A stretch of 64,000 nt of DNA from positions 558,001 through 622,000 of the forward strand of contig NZ_SRMP01000005.1 of NCBI RefSeq assembly GCF_005925325.1, in the 5' to 3' direction. This DNA comes from Pedobacter helvus. GTDB lineage: Bacteria; Bacteroidota; Bacteroidia; Sphingobacteriales; Sphingobacteriaceae. The first letter of the stretch is position 1. Each line of letters starts with the position of its first letter. Shown here one piece after another: positions 28,436 to 36,990 of the stretch. The notes under the pieces are model-generated. The model worked only from the letters and a program-made list of their open reading frames with translations, was not told where the DNA came from and made no database searches. Both the position numbers and the translations under genes were made by a program.

Positions 28436-31400
28436 TTAAAATGTCGCGTTGATACCAAAAACATAACTAGGGGTAGGGGTCACGCTACCATAATTTCCGG
28501 TGTTGATATATTCAGGATCGATACCTTCCTTGTTGGCCCGCCAAAGTATGCCGAGATTTCTCACGTTGGCAGATATCGAGATGTTCTTGATCGTGTTTCT
28601 CGGAAGGAAGCGTTTTGGGACCGTGTAACCCAAAGAAACCTGTTGAAGACGTATATTGTCTGCCTTTCTTACCAGGATATCAGAGAATCGGTAGCGGTTG
28701 ATGCTGTTAAAGTTCACGTTGGTAATTCCCGGCACATTTGTGGTCGCCTCATCTCCAGCATTTCTCCATCTGTAGGCCAGGTCTTCTTGACGGCCCAACA
28801 CACCAAAATAGGCAAACTGGTCCGAAGTGGGGTAGTTGGAGTTGGTAATCGAATTTTTTAAGAATACGTGCCCAAAATAACCCGTGATCTGCACGCCCAA
28901 CTGAAGTTGTCCATAGGTAAAAGTATGGTTAAAGCCACTACTATATGGTGCGTAGAGCCTACCAACCTTTACCAGGTCTTCCTTGGTGAAGGCATTGGTC
29001 AGGTTGGTCGTATTGTTGATGATGTTATTGTTCCTATCGTAGATCTGTGACTGGCCCCTATTGTCCAATCCGGCCCAGCGGTAAACATATAGTGTGCCCA
29101 AGGCTTCTCCTTCAATGGTACTTCCAGTTCCTGCAATGTTACTTGCATTGTTAACATATCTTTGCTCTGTTACGATATTGTTTGTGTAACCGAAGTTCAG
29201 CACAGATTTCCAGGTAAACATGCCTGCTCTCAACACGTCACCATTTAGGGAGAACTCATAGCCATTGCCACTCAGGGTACCGGTGTTAAAAAACAAGCTG
29301 CCCCATCCATAGGTTTGGTTGAAGGGAAACGATGCGAGGATACCGTTCGTACGTTTGGTGTACACATCAAATGAGCCTCCCAATCTTCCCTTGAACAGAC
29401 CAAAATCAAAACCCAAGTTAGCCATTCTGGTAGTTTCCCAGCTAAGTTCAGAGTTTCCAGGATTGTCTATGCTCGCCACCGGTTGGCCTGTTCGTGGGTC
29501 ACTCCCAGATACCGAAATTACGGTGATATTCGAACCTCCCTGTGGTACGACTCCCGCCGTTCCGATAGTGGCGCGTACACTCAATGAGTTCAACCATTCC
29601 AGTGGTTTCAGGAACTCTTCATTTTGGGCATTCCATCTCAAACCTACCGACCAAAATGGCTTGGTTCTATTTCGTCTGTCCAGCCCTTGTAATGTATAAT
29701 CATCCATACGAGCGCTGGCGGTAAGGAAGTATTTTTCCCTGAAACTATAGGATGCATTACCATAGTAGGACAGATAACGCTTTCTGTAGCTGATCAAAGC
29801 GCCAAGATTTTGGCCCAATGACTGTGTATAGCCATACATGGTCATATACTGCGTCGTCGGATTTGCGATGCCTATGGTCCTGGTATCCGCGTCGAACCCG
29901 TATCTCGTCTCAGAAGTGTTGGAAGTTTCTGTTTCCCTCATTTCTGTACCGGCAATTACATTGAAATGGTGGTCATCAGATAGTTTGAAATCAGAGTTCA
30001 GCTGTCCCCTGAATGTAATGTCGGAAGCCGTATTGCTATAGGTGATGTACCTGCCACCATAGGGAACATTATAGACAGGCTTGCCCGAAGTAACAACTGT
30101 ACCAGTGTTGACCAATAACCTGCCCGCATAACTATCTATTTCATCTAGGGTATATGAATTCCCGATCTGACGTTGGTTGGAAACCGATAGATCGGCATTT
30201 AGCCATTTGGTAATCTTTCCATTTAGGCCAGCCGTAATTCTAAAAACATTGTTTTTGGCAATGCTGTTGGAATAGTTGAGCTCATCAACCGCATTGTATG
30301 TGAAAGGAAGATATCCCTTAGCGATCAGGGAATTGGCAAATGCATCCCTGAAAATGATGTTACGGCGAATTGGATTATCATTGGCGTCAACTAACAGTTC
30401 GTACGGACGCTGTGCGGTGGTACTTACCGAAAGTGCATTGACCGCTGACGGATTGTATTGTGATTTGGAATACTGATAGTTGACTAACGTCCTCAGAGTG
30501 ATCCTTTTGTTAAAAAACTCCGTTGAAGTACTTGCGTTAAAAAATGCATTGTCGGCATAGTTGCTCCTATAGATGGGAATATCTTTGTTATAGCTTCCCG
30601 AAACATAATAGGTACTGCTTTCCGTAGCTCCGGAATAGGAAAGGCTATACTGGTGGTTGACCGCATTCTGTAACAATTTGTCTTCTATCTGTGCTAGACC
30701 GTTACGCGAAGCCAGTTCGGCCAGTGCCGCATCACGTTGTGCCGCGGTTATAGTACCACGTCTAAATTTGAACATCAATTCTGTTGCCTCACTATTGTTT
30801 AGGGTATAGAACTCATTTCCCGGCGGGGCGGCAGCAGGATCTGTGATCAGGTTTTTGTTAACCATTTCCTGTTCCAAGTCGATATACTGGGCACTGTTCA
30901 TCCATTTTAGGCTAGACATTGATGGGTTTTTGGATATACCAAGGGTATAGCTTGCATTTAAGGTAGGTGCCGCTTTTTTGCCTTTTTTGGTCTCGATGAC
31001 CACTACGCCGTTGGCAGCCCTTGATCCCCATATGGAAGTTGCCGAAGCGTCCTTAAGGAAGGTGATCTGCTCGATGTCGGCAATGTTGATGCTGCTGATG
31101 ATAGAATTTCCCCAGGCATTTCCACTTACGGATTTGGTCACTGTTGCTCGGTCACTAGGATCCATCATCGGGAAGCCATCCAAAACGATCAATGGCGTAC
31201 CGCTTGCACCAGCGAAACTGTTTACCCCCCGGATCTGGATCGTGTTGTTCTTGATGTCAAATTTGACACCCGCAACCTTGCCTTCCAGACGCTCCATCAG
31301 GTTCAATGCGGGGGTCTCCTGGATTTCCTTTGCGGAAACAATAGCATATGCCCCAGCGGCACGCTCTCTACTGATGGTCTGGTAGCCGTTGGAGATGACA

Positions 31401-32044
31401 TTGATTTCTTGCAGACCAGCTGTCGCCTCTTTCATGGTCACCCAGTAAGTTTTGGTTTTTCTGTCGACAAATATTTCCTCTCCCTTAAATCCGATGTAGG
31501 AGATCTGAAGCACGTAGCCGTTGGCCGGAACATCCTTGATCAGCACCTCTCCATTCTTGTCGGTGGTGTACATCTTATTGATGGTCTTGTTATAGACATT
31601 GGCACCGGCGATGGGAAGATTGAGCGAATCCCTTACCTGTATCTTCACCTCGTAGTCCAATACCATGTCGGTAATCTTCTCGATCACGCCGCGTTCCTTG
31701 ATGACAATGGTTCTGCCATCTACGGTAAAGGTCAGCTGTTGACCAGAAAGTGTTCTTTGCAGAGCTTCGAAAACGTTGGCCTGGTTAACATTGATGGATA
31801 CTGGTTTGGTATCCAAGACAAGGTTCAGGTCATAGATAATATCATAGCCACTCTGCTTTCGGATTTCCTTGAGGATGTGTTCCAATGGAGCATTCTTTTC
31901 CGCAATGGAAATCTTTTGAGCCCTGGTCGATGCGCTCAGGTGCACAAAGCTGATCATCAAGATAATGGCCGTTAGTCGCATAACGAGTAGCAGTTTACGG
32001 AGCTGTGTGCTGCACGGCCCGTGTGAAGTAAAAATTTTATACAT
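28436..32044 (-). CDS. SusC/RagA-family TonB-dependent transporter with STN domain (left operon)
   Basis: This outer-membrane transporter (1202 aa) has a hydrophobic signal (about 17-43). An STN domain (about 46-115, QKISIAEKNAPLEHILKEIR) is followed by a carboxypeptidase-regulatory-like domain (about 133-212), a plug (about 235-350, with IQIRGVNS and FLKDASATSIWGSRAANGVV) and a long beta-barrel ending YVFGINATF. The STN domain is used to signal ligand occupancy to a FecR anti-sigma factor, which is encoded directly upstream. Substrates in this family are oligosaccharides or peptides. Lack of any glycosidase and presence of a protease and thiol proteins in the operon point to a non-sugar cargo. 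Confidence 0.95.
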   Translation of the reverse strand: MYKIFTSHGPCSTQLRKLLLVMRLTAIILMISFVHLSASTRAQKISIAEKNAPLEHILKEIRKQSGYDIIYDLNLVLDTKPVSINVNQANVFEALQRTLSGQQLTFTVDGRTIVIKERGVIEKITDMVLDYEVKIQVRDSLNLPIAGANVYNKTINKMYTTDKNGEVLIKDVPANGYVLQISYIGFKGEEIFVDRKTKTYWVTMKEATAGLQEINVISNGYQTISRERAAGAYAIVSAKEIQETPALNLMERLEGKVAGVKFDIKNNTIQIRGVNSFAGASGTPLIVLDGFPMMDPSDRATVTKSVSGNAWGNSIISSINIADIEQITFLKDASATSIWGSRAANGVVVIETKKGKKAAPTLNASYTLGISKNPSMSSLKWMNSAQYIDLEQEMVNKNLITDPAAAPPGNEFYTLNNSEATELMFKFRRGTITAAQRDAALAELASRNGLAQIEDKLLQNAVNHQYSLSYSGATESSTYYVSGSYNKDIPIYRSNYADNAFFNASTSTEFFNKRITLRTLVNYQYSKSQYNPSAVNALSVSTTAQRPYELLVDANDNPIRRNIIFRDAFANSLIAKGYLPFTYNAVDELNYSNSIAKNNVFRITAGLNGKITKWLNADLSVSNQRQIGNSYTLDEIDSYAGRLLVNTGTVVTSGKPVYNVPYGGRYITYSNTASDITFRGQLNSDFKLSDDHHFNVIAGTEMRETETSNTSETRYGFDADTRTIGIANPTTQYMTMYGYTQSLGQNLGALISYRKRYLSYYGNASYSFREKYFLTASARMDDYTLQGLDRRNRTKPFWSVGLRWNAQNEEFLKPLEWLNSLSVRATIGTAGVVPQGGSNITVISVSGSDPRTGQPVASIDNPGNSELSWETTRMANLGFDFGLFKGRLGGSFDVYTKRTNGILASFPFNQTYGWGSLFFNTGTLSGNGYEFSLNGDVLRAGMFTWKSVLNFGYTNNIVTEQRYVNNASNIAGTGSTIEGEALGTLYVYRWAGLDNRGQSQIYDRNNNIINNTTNLTNAFTKEDLVKVGRLYAPYSSGFNHTFTYGQLQLGVQITGYFGHVFLKNSITNSNYPTSDQFAYFGVLGRQEDLAYRWRNAGDEATTNVPGITNVNFNSINRYRFSDILVRKADNIRLQQVSLGYTVPKRFLPRNTIKNISISANVRNLGILWRANKEGIDPEYINTGNYGSVTPTPSYVFGINATF

Positions 32045-32059
32045 TTGTTTGTTGGTTTA

Positions 32060-32162
32060 GCAGCATGCCCACGTTTGCAAGGCTGGCATTCTGCAATTAA
32101 TAGTTGATGTTTATTTTCATCGGCTGCCAAATCATTCCAGGAGTGCCGCCAAGCACTTCTGG
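32060..32162 (-). promoter_or_regulatory. Structured leader between fecR and susC (left operon): two hairpins
   Basis: On the minus strand, two stems of 10 positions with a single internal mismatch lie in the 141-base gap between fecR and susC. One pairs 32162-32153 with 32146-32137 (A/C mismatch, 6-base loop). The other pairs 32094-32085 with 32069-32060 (A/G mismatch, 15-base loop) and ends 16 bases before the susC start. Neither is followed by a T-run in the direction of transcription, so they are not ordinary terminators. Confidence 0.6.
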
Positions 32163-32185
32163 TTTTTTTCGGAAACCGGTTCTGG

Positions 32186-33364
32186 TTAGTTAAAAACGGT
32201 TACCCTCCTTCCTTCTAATCTAAATTGTACCTTTCCTGTTGATTGAATATGGTCCAAGACCTCCGAAATATTTGTGCCTCTGGACATCCAGCCACCCAGC
32301 ATGAGCTTTTCAGGTGCGGACGCCTCGTATACCACTTCTACATCATACCATCGGGCCACTTTTCGCATAGCACTATGGAGGTCTTCTCTAAAGACAAAGT
32401 CACCATTTTTCCAAGCGATAGCCATCTCCGTATCTGCTGGTTCCAACTCAATCCTGCCATTGTCTACTTTAGATTGTTGCCCTGGCTTTAACAGTGCACT
32501 TTTTCCACCAGCATCTATTCGTACACTACCTTTAAGCAAAGTGGTCTTGATCGTAGGCTCATCGTCATAGGCGTTGATATTGAATTGTGTACCCAATACT
32601 TTGACCAGCTCTTGCTCTCCGTTATGACGGCGTACGGTAACCGTAAAAGGCATTCGCCCTTCCTTGGTCTGGATATGTGCTACCTCAAAGTAACCTTCGC
32701 CCATAAGCGTAACTGATCTTCCGCTTGCTCCGAAGGCGATTGGATAACGTAGCGAAGAACCTGCATTTAACCAAACCTTAGATCCATCTGGCAAGACTAC
32801 TGTATATTGTCCACCCCTTGGGGTAGAAATGTCGTTAAAGCCCCGCGTCGGTGTTCCCGTCCCAGAGGCTTTGTAAATTAACGTTCCATCCGCCGATTTG
32901 GATACCTCAAGTCCTGTCTCGGATGCTACGTTACCAGCCGAGGCTTCGGTAAGATCTATTCTTCGGCCATCTGAAAGGGTCAAATACGCTTTGTTTTGGC
33001 CAGGTGCAATATCTTTCTCTCTCGCAATTACAAACCTATCAACCTGACCATTATCTCTTAGCATAATAAAGGTGGCGGTTGCAGCCAAAATTAGAGTAGC
33101 TGCGACTGCAATCTTAAAAAAAGTACTGCCGAACAGTGAAATGGTTCTATGCTGTTTGACGCTGGACTGAAATGAACGATCGACCAAAGCTTCTTCGATT
33201 TGGTTCCAAAGCTTTGGTCCCAATTGATCGTAATCTGTCTGGGCAGCACTGTCATCGGATTGTTCCGCTTTCAATAGGTACCAAGTCTCTAATCTGGCCC
33301 TTTCCTGTTCAGATAATTTCCCCTCGAGGTAATTATGGATGTGTTTGCTGCCTTTATTTTCCAT
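32186..33364 (-). CDS. FecR-family anti-sigma factor (left operon)
   Basis: This is an inner-membrane signalling protein (392 aa from ATG 33364). A cytoplasmic N-terminus (HNYLEGKLSEQERARLETWYLL) binds the sigma factor. One membrane helix (about 97-115, FKIAVAATLILAATATFIML) is followed by a periplasmic FecR domain (TPRGGQYTVVLPDGSKVWLN, then VLGTQFNINAY) and a C-terminal DUF4974 domain (FREDLHSAMRKVARWYDVEV). FecR receives the occupancy signal from the STN domain of SusC and releases the ECF sigma factor. The gene lies 103 bases after the sigma gene. A longer start at 33412 would add 16 residues unlike the family. Confidence 0.93.
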   Translation of the reverse strand: MENKGSKHIHNYLEGKLSEQERARLETWYLLKAEQSDDSAAQTDYDQLGPKLWNQIEEALVDRSFQSSVKQHRTISLFGSTFFKIAVAATLILAATATFIMLRDNGQVDRFVIAREKDIAPGQNKAYLTLSDGRRIDLTEASAGNVASETGLEVSKSADGTLIYKASGTGTPTRGFNDISTPRGGQYTVVLPDGSKVWLNAGSSLRYPIAFGASGRSVTLMGEGYFEVAHIQTKEGRMPFTVTVRRHNGEQELVKVLGTQFNINAYDDEPTIKTTLLKGSVRIDAGGKSALLKPGQQSKVDNGRIELEPADTEMAIAWKNGDFVFREDLHSAMRKVARWYDVEVVYEASAPEKLMLGGWMSRGTNISEVLDHIQSTGKVQFRLEGRRVTVFN

Positions 33365-33467
33365 GCGTTTATTTAGTGTGTTATATATAGCATGACAAGG
33401 TGCTCGGGGCAATGTTGTATCCGAGATAAAAAAAAAGTTAATCTTTCGTTAAATTTTATGTTGGGTA

Positions 33468-34046
33468 TTATAGAAAGGGCAGGAACACAGAAAGATGATC
33501 CCCAAATTTGGAGCGTAGAATGGTAATCGCCTTATTCATCTGGGTTTTTACGGTGAGCTCGGAGATGTCCATTTTTTCTGCTATCTCTTTATAGGATAGG
33601 TTTTGCTTACGCTTAAGTTCAAATACTTCACGCATCCTCGTTGGAAGTTTCTGTATTTCGGCCTCTATCAGCCCAGCTAAGATTTTTTCCCGAACCAGGT
33701 GGTCGGTTACCTCGTAGCCATCTTTCATGAAATCTCCCAAATCATTGAGGTAATTAATGTGGACGTTGTTACGTGTAAATAAATTCAGGATCCTATTACG
33801 GGTCGCCGTGTACAGATAGGCACCCACGGAAGTACTGTCTTCAAGATCAGGAGCCTTTTTCCAAAAGTTGACGAACACATCCTGTACGACGTCTTCACTT
33901 TCATCGCCATTGCGCAACATTTTGATAGCATGCCTGTACAGTAGCGGCCAATATCGCTCATAAACTTCTGAACAGGCTTTTCTGTCACCTGATTTGATCA
34001 GTGCGAGCAGTTGTTCGTCGCTATGTTGGTTATACGCAGAAGGCAT
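33468..34046 (-). CDS. ECF RNA polymerase sigma factor (left operon)
   Basis: This sigma-70 family protein of 192 residues contains region 2 (DESEDVVQDVFVNFWKK, TATRNRILNLFTR) and region 4 (LSYKEIAEKMDISELTVKTQ) and lacks regions 1 and 3, as ECF sigmas do. It is the first gene of the minus-strand operon with FecR, SusC, SusD and the thiol/protease genes and is expected to direct their transcription once FecR releases it. It is divergent from a second ECF sigma gene about 970 bases away; the two share layout and motifs, for example MREVFEL in both. Confidence 0.95.
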   Translation of the reverse strand: MPSAYNQHSDEQLLALIKSGDRKACSEVYERYWPLLYRHAIKMLRNGDESEDVVQDVFVNFWKKAPDLEDSTSVGAYLYTATRNRILNLFTRNNVHINYLNDLGDFMKDGYEVTDHLVREKILAGLIEAEIQKLPTRMREVFELKRKQNLSYKEIAEKMDISELTVKTQMNKAITILRSKFGDHLSVFLPFL

Positions 34047-34355
34047 TGATATGTAAAAATAATGTTATTAATCGATTTTTTTATTTTTTATCTGTTGATC
34101 AAGACAATTTTTTGAAATCGAACACCGTCGTATATTTTTTGCGCTAAGCGCACCAGTGAGGCCCAAAAGTGGGAAATTGCCATATTTTTCATTCATAATG
34201 TCCTTGAAACTTGCCGTTCTTAAGAATATGCACATTTGGTTTGGCCTATATTATTGTACCACCGATTTGTCGTTGGGCTTTGCCAACATTTTTAAGCTGT
34301 AATCGATCGACCTTACTTGATATGATCCAGTATTATGTAAAGATTATATCGATGT
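34047..34355. promoter_or_regulatory. Upstream region of the left sigma operon
   Basis: This AT-rich stretch of about 310 bases must carry the promoter of the minus-strand sigma gene. T-rich runs are seen near 34066-34120, but no clear match to both halves of the Bacteroidota promoter could be fixed. No gene is seen. Confidence 0.4.
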
Positions 34356-34687
34356 TTGGAGAGTGATGGCATGGGACCGGAGCCCAAGGTGGTCTTCCGG
34401 GAGGTAGGGGGGCTGGACAAGATCTTTGATGTGGGTGCGAATTTTATCTTTGCCGAGATAAGATCGGCATCACTGCGATGTACCACAGCATGGAGAGCAC
34501 TTGCTTCGTACCGCGCGCCAAGGTGTCGGAGACCTTCAACATCTTGGAACTGTACTACTCCAATACGGGGACCATGGCCGGGCAGACCAACGGCAGCTTC
34601 GAGCTCAACCTCAACCTCAAGATCAATCTGTTCGGAAAAGAGACACATTTTCTATTTGAGATGAATGAAAAGCTACGTATCTGTTGA
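34356..34687 (+). pseudogene. Frameshifted C-terminal remnant of a PorP/SprF-like outer-membrane protein
   Basis: Two adjoining frames together read like the end of a PorP/SprF family protein. The first has PKVVFREVGGLDKIFDVGAN followed by FIFA; then, after loss of one base near 34455-34457, DKIGITAMYHSMEST continues in another frame, and YYSNTGTMAGQTNGSFELNL leads to LKINLFGK. PorP/SprF proteins belong to type IX secretion and gliding machinery. The N-terminal two thirds are missing, so it is a dead fragment. It is GC-richer than the AT-rich flanks and lies between two divergent sigma genes. The family call is by pattern memory and is moderate. Confidence 0.5.
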
Positions 34688-35020
34688 AGTAAGCAGTAAT
34701 TGGACATCGAGCTTTTCATAATGACAGTTTCAATATTTCGGCAAAATGGTCTGAATATCTTCATCCTTATTTACCGGAATCATAAATGCTTTTTTTGGTT
34801 AGCCTGTTCTGAGTTAGGCATTTGACAAGGTTAATGGATGGGGTGTGTCTTAGGCTAGCGGGGATGCGTAGGATTTTGTCTTAGCAAAGGGAAGGGCATG
34901 TTCCCGTTGGTGTATTTTTTCTAGACGCCTGGTTTGATTGGACGGGTTCACCTTTTTCATTCAACTTAATTTCCATGGGGATAATCGACTAGAGAGAATT
35001 TGTTTATTTTTGAATTTCAA
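34688..35020. promoter_or_regulatory. Upstream region of the right sigma operon
   Basis: About 330 bases without a gene precede the plus-strand sigma gene and should hold its promoter. A TATTTTTG element (35005-35012) resembles the Bacteroidota -7 box but lies too close to the ATG to be the main promoter. Nothing else was recognised. Confidence 0.35.
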
Positions 35021-35596
35021 ATGGATGGATTTAAAAAACTGTCGGATACAGAGCTGTTGCAACTTTTAAAGGAGAGCGACCGTATCGCGTTTGCAGAACT
35101 GTTTCAACGATATCACCAAGCCTTGTACTTACATGCAAAAAAAATGCTGAGAGACGGTGATGATGCAAAGGATGTTGTGCAGGAGGTCTTTGCCGCCATT
35201 TGGACCAAACGCCATACTTTGGAAGTCTCTGGCGCTATTGCCCCGTACCTCTATGGCGCTACACGAAACCGAATTCTCAATGTGATGGCACATCAACAAG
35301 TGGTTTCCAAATATGCCGACTCGATTACCGCCTTTATGGAGTTGGGTGTCTCCTATACCGAGGATCAGTTTAGGGAAAAAGAACTTGCCCAGATCATTGA
35401 GCGGGAAATCGCTTCCTTACCTGATAAGATGCGGGAAGTATTCGAGTTGAGCCGGAAAGAGGAACTATCTTACAGGGAGATTGCAGAACGTCTGAATATT
35501 TCGGAGCATACAGTGAAAAAACAGGCGCAGAGGGCGTTAAAGATCCTTCGATTGAGAATTCGCATCGCTTTATTTATCCATTTTCTGCCTTTTTAA
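35021..35596 (+). CDS. ECF RNA polymerase sigma factor (right operon)
   Basis: This protein of 191 residues starts at ATG 35021 (a TTG at 35000 would add seven hydrophobic residues). Region 2 includes DAKDVVQEVFAAIWTKR and ATRNRILNVMAH. Region 4 includes LSYREIAERLNISEHTVKKQ. There is no region 1 or 3. It heads the plus-strand set FecR, SusC, SusD and zinc protease. The close match in layout and motifs with the sigma at 33468-34046 shows common ancestry, while the differing DNA-contact helices leave room for separate promoter specificity. Confidence 0.95.
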   Translation: MDGFKKLSDTELLQLLKESDRIAFAELFQRYHQALYLHAKKMLRDGDDAKDVVQEVFAAIWTKRHTLEVSGAIAPYLYGATRNRILNVMAHQQVVSKYADSITAFMELGVSYTEDQFREKELAQIIEREIASLPDKMREVFELSRKEELSYREIAERLNISEHTVKKQAQRALKILRLRIRIALFIHFLPF

Positions 35597-35698
35597 TTTT
35601 TTTTTAATTACTACGTACCCCTAGGCCCTGGCTAACTGTCATTTTTTACAGAGAGCTTACTCACACTAAACCTAACAAACTACATTGCTTCTATTTGG

Positions 35699-36868
35699 AT
35701 GTCGACGGATATCGTTTTAGAAGGAAAGTCAACTAATATGACCAAGCATACAGGAGCAAGTTTATTGCAAAAACTAAAAGACGGTACTATAACTACCGAT
35801 GAGCGCAGGCTGCTGGAGAGCTGGTATCTGCATTATGCAGATCAGGTCGAGCCGTTTGAGGATGCAGAAGTCTTTCGTCATGATCTGCACGACCTTCGTG
35901 AAACCTTCTTCCTGAAAAACCGGGAGCCACGCAAATTGAAATTGTGGCCTCGACTGGCGAAAGCTGCGGCCATGTTAGCGCTAGCTGCAACGGCAGGTTT
36001 CGTTACCTATAGGTTGGTGAACAAAACGGAGGATATGCCTCCAATCAGCTACGCAAACGATGTACTTCCCGGTAAGCAGGGTGCTACCCTGACCTTGTCA
36101 GATGGTAAGAGAATTTCATTGTCGGATGCCATAGACGGGCAGCTGGCCCAGCAAGCAGGTGTCAGCATTAGAAAGAGCAAGGATGGGCAGCTGATCTATG
36201 AAATTGGGAAAACTGCAGCTGGGGTAGACCAGTACAATACCTTGGCAACGTCCAAGGGAGAGACCTATCAGGTCAAGCTTCCGGATGGTTCTATGGTGTG
36301 GCTGAATGCGGCCTCCAGTCTCACTTACCATCCGCAACTGTTATTGGGCGAAAACCGTAAAGTGAAACTTTCTGGAGAGGCTTATTTTGAAGTGGCAAAA
36401 GATAAAAAACATCCGTTCATCGTTGAAACTCAAGGCCAGCGAATCACCGTTCTGGGTACTCGTTTCAATGTCAATAGCTACCATGATGAGCATGCGACTA
36501 CAACTACGCTTTTGGAAGGAAGCGTAAAAATAGGCACCAGTTCAGGTCAGGCCTTGAAATTACGCGTAGGTCAGCAGGCTCAACTCAAAAATAATGCTTT
36601 GATCACCTCTGAGGTAAATGCGGAAGATGCCATAGCGTGGAAAGATGGCGTTTTTCTGTTGGCTGGTCAGGATTTGGAAACTGTGATGCGACAGGCCGCT
36701 CGCTGGTACAATGTTGAGGTAGCGTTCGAGGATGAGTCGATAAAGAGACAGGTGCTCAGGGGCTCAGTCTCTAGATTTGAAAATATTTCACAGTTGCTGG
36801 AAGTACTGGAAAGTACTGGTTCTGTTCATTTTAAAGTTAAAGGAAGGAGGATCACTGCTATAAGATAG
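35699..36868 (+). CDS. FecR-family anti-sigma factor (right operon)
   Basis: The protein (389 aa; an internal ATG at 35738 is an alternative start and gives a more typical N-terminus) has a sigma-binding N-terminal part (LLQKLKDGTITTDERRLLES), one membrane helix near 88-106, a periplasmic FecR domain (TSKGETYQVKLPDGSMVWLN, VLGTRFNVNSYHDE) and a DUF4974 C-terminus (LETVMRQAARWYNVEVAFED). It transmits the SusC occupancy signal to the sigma factor encoded 102 bases upstream. It matches the left-operon FecR along its whole length in arrangement. Confidence 0.93.
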   Translation: MSTDIVLEGKSTNMTKHTGASLLQKLKDGTITTDERRLLESWYLHYADQVEPFEDAEVFRHDLHDLRETFFLKNREPRKLKLWPRLAKAAAMLALAATAGFVTYRLVNKTEDMPPISYANDVLPGKQGATLTLSDGKRISLSDAIDGQLAQQAGVSIRKSKDGQLIYEIGKTAAGVDQYNTLATSKGETYQVKLPDGSMVWLNAASSLTYHPQLLLGENRKVKLSGEAYFEVAKDKKHPFIVETQGQRITVLGTRFNVNSYHDEHATTTTLLEGSVKIGTSSGQALKLRVGQQAQLKNNALITSEVNAEDAIAWKDGVFLLAGQDLETVMRQAARWYNVEVAFEDESIKRQVLRGSVSRFENISQLLEVLESTGSVHFKVKGRRITAIR

Positions 36869-36883
36869 AGTACGATACCACTA

Positions 36884-36942
36884 GGAATGTCACTAAAAAA
36901 CCGAGAATGCTGCGAACATTCCCGGTCAAAATTTAGTGTTCC
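36884..36942 (+). promoter_or_regulatory. Structured leader between fecR and susC (right operon): nested hairpin
   Basis: Outer arms GGAA + CACTAAA (36884-36887, 36891-36897) pair with TTTAGTG + TTCC (36932-36942), leaving a 3-base bulge. Inside, 36901-36909 pairs with 36917-36925 at 8 of 9 positions with one A/C mismatch and a 7-base loop. It ends 48 bases before the susC start and is not followed by a T-run. The left operon has stems in the same place. Confidence 0.6.
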
Positions 36943-36990
36943 GGAAGCATATTGACATACAACAACTAAATCACTAAACAAACAAATGTA

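Noticed and set aside
31409..31975. 188-codon plus-strand open frame opposite the left susC 5' part
   Set aside because: Lies opposite the signal/STN/regulatory domains of SusC, which are clearly coding on the minus strand.
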